A stretch of DNA of 5,897 bases from Ignavibacteria bacterium (GTDB taxonomy: Bacteria; Bacteroidota; Ignavibacteria; Ignavibacteriales; Melioribacteraceae), in contig DAIEQT010000341.1 in the NCBI GenBank assembly GCA_027347545.1, positions 1 to 5,897 of the forward strand, written 5' to 3'. The notes under the pieces were generated by a model that made no database searches, was not told the DNA's origin, and saw only the letters and a program-made list of their open reading frames with translations. Below, piece by piece: positions 1 to 5,825 of this stretch. Every line of letters starts with the position of its first letter. The first letter of the stretch is position 1. Position numbers and translations under genes: made by a program.

Positions 1-1590
1 AGCATCGGGATTAGCAAAATTAGACTGCTGATTAAACCAAGGATTATTTGCTGCGGGTTTGCCGGTTGTGTTATCCCAATACATTCTAACCATTGGGTTT
101 GTACCGTAAGCATGATTAAGAACAATATCCATTAAGACTGCAATTCCGTTTGCGTGGCATTCATCTATGAACGCTTTCAGTTCATTTGCCGGTCCATAAT
201 ATTTATCCACAGCAAAATAAAATGAAGGATTGTAGCCCCAGCTGTTGTTTCCTTCAAATTCATTTATTGGCATTAACTCGATTGCGTTAACACCAATTTT
301 TTTGAAATATCCGATACTGTCTTTGAGAGATTTGTATGTATGCGCCTCTGTAAAATCACGAACCAGCGTTTCATAGATAACTAATTTTTCTTTTGCCGGA
401 CGAGTGAAGTTGCTCACTTTCCACGGATATGTTGATTTATCATAAAAATAGAATGAAACTGCTTTTTCCGTTTTACCAGATGGGTAAGCCGGCATGTTAG
501 GAAAAACAGTTGAAGGAATTGAAGAATCGTTTGATGGATCGAGAATCATCTCTGAATAAGGATCTGCAACGCGGATTGTTCCATCAATTAAATATTGATA
601 GGTGGTGAAAAAAAAGGAATTATTTGGAGTTCCTGTCCAGCCCTTAATTAAAGGTAGTTCTTTCCACCAAATAACACTATCTGCTTTGGGTTCGTAACGA
701 TTCATGAAATATGAAGTATCAACTTTCCAGTCGTTAGTTTGACTTAATAAGTACACAAATTCTTTTTGCGGGGCGTAAAGAGCAACAATGCCGCTGCTTT
801 TATTAATTCCAATTTGATTTCCGGCTGGAAGCGGCAGATTCTTTATTGCCGGATTTCTCATAATTACAAATGTTGAAGAATCCTTTTGAGTAAGAGTATC
901 CGTAGCTACAACTTTTACTTCATTCTTTCCACCCGGGAAATTATTTGCTACAAATTTATAAGTTAAGCTTGCTGTTGAACTCTGGGCTTTCTCAGTTCCA
1001 TTAACATAAAGTTTTACGGATTTTGTTTTTGTCCCAACTTCAGCAATAGATACATCCACATCAACAGTTCCTCCGGCTTGAACAAAAACCGGTGAGCGCA
1101 TCGGATCGCCAAAGGAAACATTTACTGTTGGTTTGTTAAATACAATAGAAATTCCGGATTCGTAAAGAGGAATAAATAAATCTTCCGTCTGTTGTTTGCC
1201 ATCTGAACTTCTCAATACAAAACAGAGCTCGGCAATTTTTTGCGAAGCGTCTGTTACATTATAAAAGCTGCGCGGATTGCTGATTGTAATTTGATAAATG
1301 TCGGGACTCATTCTTACAAGCGTTGGCTGAGCTGCGTTATCGCCCCAATTGCCAATTACCTTTTGCCATTTTGTAATTGTGCCGGATTGCGATTTTAAGC
1401 TAACTCCGGTGTGAGCATAAACTACGCCGGTGTAACCAACAATTTTATTTGCGTGAGTAGCGTTTCTTGCATCAAACGTAATAGTGATAATGTCGGTCTG
1501 CTTTGGAAACTGAGGATAGGTAGTTATAACTGTCTGCGCATAAATTAAAAATGGGAACAATAATGCGAAAACAAACATCTTGCTTTTCAT
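1..1590 (-). CDS. secreted GH13 alpha-amylase-family glycoside hydrolase, C-terminal part beyond window
   Basis: The frame is open from ATG 1590 to the left edge (530 codons), so the 3' part of the gene is missing. It probably hydrolyses alpha-glucans (starch, glycogen, maltodextrin) outside the cytoplasm. Residues 1-18 form a signal peptide (two Lys, hydrophobic core, likely cleavage at YA|QT). Residues about 20-145 resemble the N-terminal domain of Bacteroidota amylases (VYAHTGV 57-63, NWGDN 81-85, FVLRSSDG 124-131). Residues about 150-245 look like an Ig-type beta-sandwich. Residues about 250-395 look like a CBM48-type E-set domain. The GH13 barrel starts near 402 (YETLVRDF 406-413), with GVNAIELMP 433-441, SWGYNPSFYF 450-459 and conserved region I, DIVLNH 488-493. 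The catalytic Asp and Glu regions lie outside the window, so activity and exact specificity cannot be judged. A GAGG motif at 1595-1598 supports the start, though only 4 bases away. The receptor gene lies 53 bases upstream on the same strand, suggesting an operon. Confidence 0.9.
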   Translation of the reverse strand, partial: MKSKMFVFALLFPFLIYAQTVITTYPQFPKQTDIITITFDARNATHANKIVGYTGVVYAHTGVSLKSQSGTITKWQKVIGNWGDNAAQPTLVRMSPDIYQITISNPRSFYNVTDASQKIAELCFVLRSSDGKQQTEDLFIPLYESGISIVFNKPTVNVSFGDPMRSPVFVQAGGTVDVDVSIAEVGTKTKSVKLYVNGTEKAQSSTASLTYKFVANNFPGGKNEVKVVATDTLTQKDSSTFVIMRNPAIKNLPLPAGNQIGINKSSGIVALYAPQKEFVYLLSQTNDWKVDTSYFMNRYEPKADSVIWWKELPLIKGWTGTPNNSFFFTTYQYLIDGTIRVADPYSEMILDPSNDSSIPSTVFPNMPAYPSGKTEKAVSFYFYDKSTYPWKVSNFTRPAKEKLVIYETLVRDFTEAHTYKSLKDSIGYFKKIGVNAIELMPINEFEGNNSWGYNPSFYFAVDKYYGPANELKAFIDECHANGIAVLMDIVLNHAYGTNPMVRMYWDNTTGKPAANNPWFNQQSNFANPDA

Positions 1591-1643
1591 AGTGCCTCGT
1601 ATTTGAAATATCTCGGCGGCTAACTTAGTTAACTTACCCTATG
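1591..1643 (-). promoter_or_regulatory. short spacer between receptor and amylase genes, with Shine-Dalgarno-like GAGG
   Basis: These 53 bases separate the receptor stop codon from the amylase start. They contain a GAGG ribosome-binding motif (1595-1598, minus strand). There is also a short odd-centred inverted repeat, TAACT-T-AGTTA, at 1621-1631. Its stem is too weak and has no T-run, so it is not a terminator. With no terminator between them, cotranscription of the two genes is the simplest reading. I see no convincing promoter here. Confidence 0.45.
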
Positions 1644-3743
1644 CTAATCAAGGAATTCCCACGTCACCCCAAAGCGGAGACCTCTGGGCTGAACCGGGTA
1701 GAAAGGGACAATTGAAAATTTAGAATCCAACAGATTTTGCCAGGTGAAGTAGATAATTGCGTTGTCTTGAATTTTGCCGGCAAGGAAGAAATCTATTTGC
1801 ATTGAGGGCGTAAATTCTCTTGAACCAATTAGCGAATAAATGCCGTTGCTGGTGTCATACAAATAAGAAGAAGAAATGCCTTTCTCAAAATCGAAGCGTT
1901 GCTCGTAGCGCGAGCCGTAACTATAATAGTTAAATCCGGTTTTAAGCTTTAGATTGCGGTTGAACAAAGTATCTATATAATACACACCGCCGTTGGAATT
2001 GAATTTTGGCAATCCGTTTCTGATTCTCTCATCTTCCGACAGGTATAATGTTGAATTTGTGTTGAAGTGAATTTTCCAAAAACTGAGTTGTGTTTTCAGC
2101 GATAGACCTTGCGTTGTCGATTCTACTGTAATAACAAAATGAGCCTCATCGTTAAGCATGTTGGAATTATCTGCAAAAGCACTTATGAGTTCGTTGCTAT
2201 TCTTTGTGAGAAAATATCCAGCGGAAAATTTCAGCCAACCAAAATCCGCAGAAGCTTTTAGCTCGGCAGTTTGAATTTGCTGTTTTCGGTTGCTCAAACT
2301 GCTTATGTGAAATAGCCCATCTGTGTAATTCATGTTCTCAAGTTGCGAGAAAGGTTTTTTGAAATAAGAAAAACCAGAGTAAACAAAGAATTGCTTGCTG
2401 ATATTAACCGTTACATCTCCACCAATTCCCAAATAATTCATGTCGGAATTATTAATAAGATATTTAACGAAGACTGATGGGCGTATTGTGTTGTCAGTTA
2501 ATTTTAGCGCTGTAATGAAGGAAGTAGATAATGAAGAATTGGTGAATTCTCGCTGAAACAATTCGGCAATGTATTTGTTGCGCTCAAATGTTGTCAGCGA
2601 GACAATATCAAAAATCTCAGTAGAATAATCTTGTCTAAATCTCACTCCAATAGTCTGTACTCTGTTATCATGTGAAACCGGAAGAACATTCTCAGAAACA
2701 TTTCCGCTGATATTTTGCCGGAACCCGGCAAGATCATCTTTATAATAGAATGTAAATTCACTTGGTGAGTTTTGGATAAGCTTAGCCAGTAAAGTCGCAG
2801 AGAAAAAATTGTTTGTGTTGGTTAAATATCTGTTTGGGAATCTAACTACCGCTGTAAGATTATCATATATAAGATCATCTAACGCGAAGTTTGGGAAGCT
2901 ATTGCCTGTAGCCGCAAGGTCAACGCCGCCGTTTAAACCAACGGTTGACTTAACATGTTTGTAATTAATCAGTATAGTTTCGCTCGGCGACAAAAGATAA
3001 TTCAAGCGAATATTGCCCATCCAATTGGAAAATTGACTGTTTATGTAGTAATAATCTGAGCCGTGATTGGTTATTTCGATGTAAGTATTTAGCTTCTTAA
3101 ATGGAGTGATATTGAAGATTCCGTCAATCAATCCTTCGCCGGAAGGTGCTTGGTAATATCTCAATCGTGAATATGGCTTGCTTGATGACGGTTCGCGTGA
3201 AATAATATTTACTGCCGCAATGTTATTATTCCCTAATAAAAACCCATGTGAAAGCGGTATTACTTCAATTGAGTCTATACTTTCAGATTGGAACAAGTGC
3301 AGATCGGTAAAGTTTGTCAGTCTGTTAGTAAAGTTAATTCCGTCGTTTAGAAAAGAGGTTGATGTAGCACTTAGACCATACAAACTTACATCGGTGGGCA
3401 TTCCACCAGCACCAAGTTTTTTAATGAATGAGCCGGACATGTCCAGCAAATAATCCTCTGTAAAACGGTAGTCTATTGTCTCTAATGTGTTTTTATCTAT
3501 AACATTCTGTTTGAATGCAGAGCTCAGCAAGGAAGCTGGTGTAATTGCTGTAATGGCACTTTTAGCAAGAATTGGTATGGTTGAATCGGGTTTAACCGCG
3601 GTATAATTTTTAGTTGTGTCTAATCCCGCAGCCGTTTTTTTACTAATTTGTCCAAAGTTAAAAGAGCCCCAGCACATAGTTAGGAAAAGGGTAATAAGCA
3701 GTGTCTTCGTTTTACCAAACCGGAAATATTTGCTTCGTTTCAT
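1644..3743 (-). CDS. TonB-dependent outer-membrane receptor (plug plus beta-barrel)
   Basis: This 699-residue protein probably imports a bulky ligand across the outer membrane using TonB/ExbBD energy. The N-terminus is basic, then hydrophobic (about 14-31), reading as a Sec signal peptide. C24 follows LTM, a poor lipobox, so I do not call a lipoprotein. The plug spans about 78-185: a DVSLYGLS segment at 118-125, a NDGI turn at 133-136, IDSIEVIP at 156-163, then GNNNIAAVNIISRE at 171-184 in place of the usual YGxxAxGGVINIIT. The remaining roughly 500 residues alternate aromatic and polar strands. The end is typical of TonB receptors: NLLDSKF 670-676, a P-rich QPRG turn 685-688 and the last strand RFGVTWEF 690-697. 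There is no CarboxypepD_reg-like N-terminal domain, and it is shorter than SusC (about 1000 residues). AAGGA at 3755-3759 lies 11 bases before the ATG. The amylase downstream suggests an alpha-glucan oligosaccharide ligand; metal, cobalamin or another ligand remains possible. Confidence 0.85.
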   Translation of the reverse strand: MKRSKYFRFGKTKTLLITLFLTMCWGSFNFGQISKKTAAGLDTTKNYTAVKPDSTIPILAKSAITAITPASLLSSAFKQNVIDKNTLETIDYRFTEDYLLDMSGSFIKKLGAGGMPTDVSLYGLSATSTSFLNDGINFTNRLTNFTDLHLFQSESIDSIEVIPLSHGFLLGNNNIAAVNIISREPSSSKPYSRLRYYQAPSGEGLIDGIFNITPFKKLNTYIEITNHGSDYYYINSQFSNWMGNIRLNYLLSPSETILINYKHVKSTVGLNGGVDLAATGNSFPNFALDDLIYDNLTAVVRFPNRYLTNTNNFFSATLLAKLIQNSPSEFTFYYKDDLAGFRQNISGNVSENVLPVSHDNRVQTIGVRFRQDYSTEIFDIVSLTTFERNKYIAELFQREFTNSSLSTSFITALKLTDNTIRPSVFVKYLINNSDMNYLGIGGDVTVNISKQFFVYSGFSYFKKPFSQLENMNYTDGLFHISSLSNRKQQIQTAELKASADFGWLKFSAGYFLTKNSNELISAFADNSNMLNDEAHFVITVESTTQGLSLKTQLSFWKIHFNTNSTLYLSEDERIRNGLPKFNSNGGVYYIDTLFNRNLKLKTGFNYYSYGSRYEQRFDFEKGISSSYLYDTSNGIYSLIGSREFTPSMQIDFFLAGKIQDNAIIYFTWQNLLDSKFSIVPFYPVQPRGLRFGVTWEFLD

Positions 3744-3820
3744 AGTAAATGAATTCCTTATAGAAATTTGCCGGGCAGTTTCAGCCGTTATTTTATTGCT
3801 TCATCACCACTTTTGTTCTA

Positions 3821-3836
3821 AATCAATTGTTTGATT
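3821..3836. repeat. 6-bp inverted repeat, possible operator
   Basis: AATCAA and TTGATT are perfect inverted arms around a 4-base centre (TTGT). The repeat sits about 78 bases upstream of the receptor start and about 84 bases upstream of the HU start, between the two divergent genes. That is a sensible place for a regulator site. The arms are short and AT-rich, so chance is a real possibility. Confidence 0.25.
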
Positions 3837-3852
3837 AATAAGACAAAAACTG

Positions 3853-3883
3853 TTTGTTTTATATTAAAAAAATACTAATTTCC
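3853..3883 (+). promoter_or_regulatory. candidate Bacteroidota-type promoter for the HU gene
   Basis: TTTG at 3853-3856 is followed by a 19-base spacer and then TAATTTCC at 3876-3883. This matches the Bacteroidota pattern TTTG (-33) / TAnnTTTG (-7) except for the last two bases of the -7 element. It would put transcription initiation near 3890 and leave a leader of about 30 bases carrying the HU ribosome-binding site. It is a weak match in AT-rich DNA, and it is not certain that this organism uses that sigma consensus. Confidence 0.3.
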
Positions 3884-3905
3884 AATTGAAATTATTCACC
3901 AAAAT

Positions 3906-3911
3906 AAAGGG
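3906..3911 (+). promoter_or_regulatory. Shine-Dalgarno site that decides the HU start
   Basis: AAAGGG ends 8 bases before the ATG at 3920, an ordinary spacing. A second in-frame ATG at 3926 (Met3) would be 14 bases away. The site therefore favours the upstream start, giving the N-terminus MSMTKGQ, although family members often begin at the equivalent of Met3. Confidence 0.6.
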
Positions 3912-3919
3912 CAAACGCA

Positions 3920-4204
3920 ATGTCAATGACAAAAGGACAAATCTTAACACACATGGCCAAAAAATCTGGTCTTAGCAAAAAAGCAACCGGCGAATTCGTT
4001 AACGAATTGGTTTTTCTTGCTTACAAAGAAGCTAAAAAAGGTTTCGTAATCCCTGGATTAGGAAAACTCGTTCTTGTTGATAGAAAAGCAAGAACCGGTA
4101 GAAATCCAAAAACTGGTGAAGCAATTCAAATACCTGCTAAAAAAGTTGTAAAATTTAGAGTAGCAAAACAAGCTAAAGATGCTATCTTGATTTACAAGAA
4201 GTAA
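3920..4204 (+). CDS. HU-family histone-like DNA-binding protein
   Basis: This 94-residue protein has the usual HU length and layout. It probably acts as a dimeric nucleoid protein that bends and compacts DNA with little sequence specificity. The N-terminal helices (about 4-40; TKGQILTHMAKKSGLSKK begins the fold) precede the turn IPGLGKL (44-50). The DNA-binding beta-arm follows, with RTGRNPKTGE at 58-67 and the intercalating Pro at 63, then IPAKK (71-75) and KFRVAKQAKDAIL (78-90) closing the domain. It lacks the long C-terminal tails of some HU variants. IHF is less likely, given the HU-type arm and lack of a partner gene, but cannot be fully excluded. It is monocistronic: divergent from the receptor gene and closed by a strong terminator at 4220-4256, so its neighbours say little about its role. 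Confidence 0.96.
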   Translation: MSMTKGQILTHMAKKSGLSKKATGEFVNELVFLAYKEAKKGFVIPGLGKLVLVDRKARTGRNPKTGEAIQIPAKKVVKFRVAKQAKDAILIYKK

Positions 4205-4219
4205 TCTTAACTTTTTCAT

Positions 4220-4256
4220 AAAGCCCCGATCTCAAAACTCGGGGCTTTTTTATTTT
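4220..4256 (+). terminator. intrinsic terminator of the HU gene
   Basis: A perfect 10-bp stem, AAAGCCCCGA (4220-4229) with TCGGGGCTTT (4239-4248), closes a 9-base loop. It is followed by T-rich DNA to 4256 (six T at 4246-4251, then ATTTT), 15 bases after the HU stop. Read on the minus strand the hairpin is followed only by TATGAAAAAG, a poor T-tract, so it would terminate the converging gene less well. Confidence 0.93.
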
Positions 4257-4738
4257 AAGCCGCTCATTTGTTTCATCTTGCCTAACAACTCTCTATAAAG
4301 CTCTTCGTTAATGTTTTTCAAAATAACTTTTAATAAATCCTTAAACTCGCCTTGAGCAAAAAAACCGATGCTAATGTTTTGTCTTGAATCATGAATGTAA
4401 ACCGGACGAGTGTTCCAGCCTGAAAATATTCCGCCGGAAATTCCGTCAATATCATCAAAATTTATTCTTACAGATTTTTTACTCAGGAAAAAGTTTTCGC
4501 ATGAAATTCCCGCTTCGTCGCTTTTTATTCTAAAAGGAAAAGACTTGTAGCTGTTCAAGTAAAATTTGTTAACGAGATAAATGATAATTAGATTTAACAA
4601 TGCTACAAAAAAGTAATACCACTTTTGAAAAGAGAGCATAAAAGATGCAAAGGTATAAAATAATAGCAGCAAGGTAATTGCGATATTAACATAGCGATAC
4701 CAAAATTTTGCGAATAGTGAATACGAGTAGTTCTGCAT
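4250..4738 (-). CDS. small membrane protein with two transmembrane helices and possible bacterial PH-like domain
   Basis: This 162-residue protein is not one I can name. Two hydrophobic helices, about 18-38 and 41-60, are joined by a very short turn (QKW), a membrane hairpin. The remaining soluble part (about 66-150) alternates short beta-like segments (FPFRIKSDEAGISCENFFL, then SVRINFDDIDGI at 89-100, then VYIHDS and ISIGFF) and ends in an amphipathic helix (FKDLLKVILKNINEELYREL). That order, with the acidic DDI motif, resembles bacterial PH-domain membrane proteins of the YcxB-like or bPH type; this assignment is inference. The basic residues between the helices and the domain suggest both termini are cytoplasmic. 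The ATG at 4738 has only a purine-rich stretch (AAAAAGAAAA) upstream and no clear Shine-Dalgarno. It converges on HU, and its TAA (4250-4252) lies in the HU terminator T-tract. Confidence 0.75.
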   Translation of the reverse strand: MQNYSYSLFAKFWYRYVNIAITLLLLFYTFASFMLSFQKWYYFFVALLNLIIIYLVNKFYLNSYKSFPFRIKSDEAGISCENFFLSKKSVRINFDDIDGISGGIFSGWNTRPVYIHDSRQNISIGFFAQGEFKDLLKVILKNINEELYRELLGKMKQMSGLK

Positions 4739-4835
4739 AAATTTTATTTTCTTTTTGGCAAATTACAAAAAATGACATCCATTCTTTTGTTTCAAGATTC
4801 ATTATCTTCGCAACGAAAAAAAACGAGTATATAAT
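4739..4835. promoter_or_regulatory. divergent intergenic region between membrane-protein and flavoprotein genes
   Basis: Both flanking genes start outward from these 97 AT-rich bases, so each presumably has a promoter here. I find no pair of elements with good spacing. On the plus strand, ATGACA (4772-4777) and TATCTTCG (4803-4810) are partial promoter-like words. On the minus strand, TTGAAA (4795-4790) and TGTAAT (4767-4762) are 22 bases apart, too far for a standard promoter. An A8 run (4816-4823) lies in the flavoprotein leader. Confidence 0.4.
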
Positions 4836-5825
4836 ATGTACGATTTGTTAGTGATTGGCGCTGGTCCTGCTGGCATTAGTATGGCGGTTGAAGCATGCCA
4901 TTCGGGCATAGATTCGAGCAAGATAATTATACTTGAAAAAGCAGAAGAGCATTCTTTTTCGATAAAGAAATATTACCCCGATTCTAAACTTGTCTCTGCT
5001 AATTATAAAGGATTTGAGGCAAAATGTTCTGGCGTTATGTGCATTCCGGATTTAACAAAACACGAAACGATTTCTTATTTAGATAAAGCGATTCTTGAAA
5101 ACAATCTAACTGTGCACTACAGTGAAACCGTGTGGAAGATGCATCAGAATGAAGATAAGACATTTATCGTTTATACTGAGAAAGGTGAATATCATACAAA
5201 GATTGTAGCCATAGCAATTGGAATTCTTGGCAAGCCGAATAAACCGGATTATAAAATTCCACTCAAGCTAAAAGAACGGGCTTTGTTCGATGTTACTACT
5301 GTTGAAATAAAAAATTCTCGTGTACTTATTGTTGGCGGCGGAGATTCTGCTTCTGAGTATTGCCAATTCTTAACTCAAAATGGAAACGAAGTTTATCTTA
5401 GTTACAGAAAAAAAGATTTCACTCGTATGAATGAAATTAACCGTGAAAGTTTATTAGAACTTGAACGAGAAAAGAAAGTTGTGATTCTCCGTGAAAGTAA
5501 TGTTGTTGCTCTCGAAGAAAAAGATGGAATGCCATACGTGAAGTTTCAAGAAGAAAGCTTTGGCGAACAAGCTTATGATTATGTTGTTTATGCTTTAGGC
5601 GGCTCAACACCGGAAAATTTTTTGAAAATGCTTGGTATTGAGTTCGACGGAGAAGACCCAATTCTTAAAGAACATTACGAAACTTCTGTTCAAGGTTTGT
5701 TTCTAACAGGCGATTTAACCGCCGGAACTAAAGGCGGCTCTATTATCTGGGCTTTTAATTCATCAAACACTGCCATGAGAAAAATCTGCCGTGATTACCT
5801 TAATTGTAAAATTGATATAGAATAA
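4836..5825 (+). CDS. thioredoxin-reductase-like NAD(P)H/FAD oxidoreductase without CxxC (YpdA-like layout)
   Basis: This 329-residue cytoplasmic flavoprotein has the two-dinucleotide-fold layout of the low-molecular-weight thioredoxin reductase/YpdA group (usually about 310-340 residues). FAD binding: GAGPAG at 8-13 with the acidic end at E34, the segment AIAIGILGKP 125-134, and the C-terminal LFLTGD motif 288-293 followed by GTKGGSIIWAF. NAD(P)H binding: VLIVGGGDSASE 163-174, with YRKKDFTR 190-197 where NADPH-specific enzymes carry HRRxxxR, suggesting NADPH. The redox CxxC that precedes the second fold in thioredoxin reductases is absent (that stretch is ERALFDVTTVE), and residue 12 is Ala where YpdA has Cys in GGGPCG. 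C64 and C69 are the only close cysteine pair. The electron acceptor is thus unknown: a ferredoxin, a small thiol or another partner. Start chosen because GxGxxG follows directly; only a weak GAG (4825-4827) precedes it. The next gene overlaps its stop (TAATG). Confidence 0.85.
   Translation: MYDLLVIGAGPAGISMAVEACHSGIDSSKIIILEKAEEHSFSIKKYYPDSKLVSANYKGFEAKCSGVMCIPDLTKHETISYLDKAILENNLTVHYSETVWKMHQNEDKTFIVYTEKGEYHTKIVAIAIGILGKPNKPDYKIPLKLKERALFDVTTVEIKNSRVLIVGGGDSASEYCQFLTQNGNEVYLSYRKKDFTRMNEINRESLLELEREKKVVILRESNVVALEEKDGMPYVKFQEESFGEQAYDYVVYALGGSTPENFLKMLGIEFDGEDPILKEHYETSVQGLFLTGDLTAGTKGGSIIWAFNSSNTAMRKICRDYLNCKIDIE

Larger units (their letters stand above)
3744..3919. promoter_or_regulatory. 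divergent intergenic region between receptor and HU genes
   Basis: This 176-base, very AT-rich region separates two divergent starts, so it must hold promoters for both the receptor (minus) and HU (plus). I see a Shine-Dalgarno AAGGA for the receptor (3755-3759, minus), an AAAGGG for HU (3906-3911), an inverted repeat at 3821-3836 and a candidate HU promoter at 3853-3883. I could not find a convincing receptor promoter. An overlapping plus-strand open frame reaches into this region from inside the receptor gene (up to 3834), but it has no protein-like character. Confidence 0.6.

Noticed and set aside
608..615. A8 run within the amylase frame (three Phe codons), a possible slippage or phase-variation site
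   Set aside because: The frame is intact on both sides with domain continuity. A run of eight is not rare in AT-rich DNA, and there is no second-frame product.
1621..1631. TAACT-T-AGTTA inverted repeat between the receptor and amylase genes as a terminator
   Set aside because: The stem is five AT-rich pairs with an impossible one-base loop and no T-tract.
3178..3453. 91-codon plus-strand open frame opposite the receptor gene
   Set aside because: It lies wholly antisense to the plug-coding part of the receptor, has no recognisable domain and no supporting ribosome site. It is a shadow frame.
3757..3784. CTGAAA / TATAAG sigma-70-like pair (16-base spacer) upstream of the receptor on the minus strand
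   Set aside because: Transcription would begin near 3750 and lose the AAGGA ribosome-binding site, so it is unlikely to be the working promoter.
3616..3834. 72-codon plus-strand open frame running from the receptor's signal-peptide region into the intergenic DNA
   Set aside because: It is antisense to the receptor start, with mixed composition and no family resemblance. Its end in the intergenic region is better explained as chance openness.
4830..4835. Perfect TATAAT directly before the flavoprotein ATG
   Set aside because: As a -10 element it would start transcription inside the gene, after its ATG, and no later Met could precede the essential GxGxxG motif. Probably chance in AT-rich DNA.
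5437..5661. 74-codon minus-strand open frame inside the flavoprotein gene
   Set aside because: It is fully antisense to a well-supported gene and low-complexity in character (many His, Gln, Leu). It is a shadow frame.
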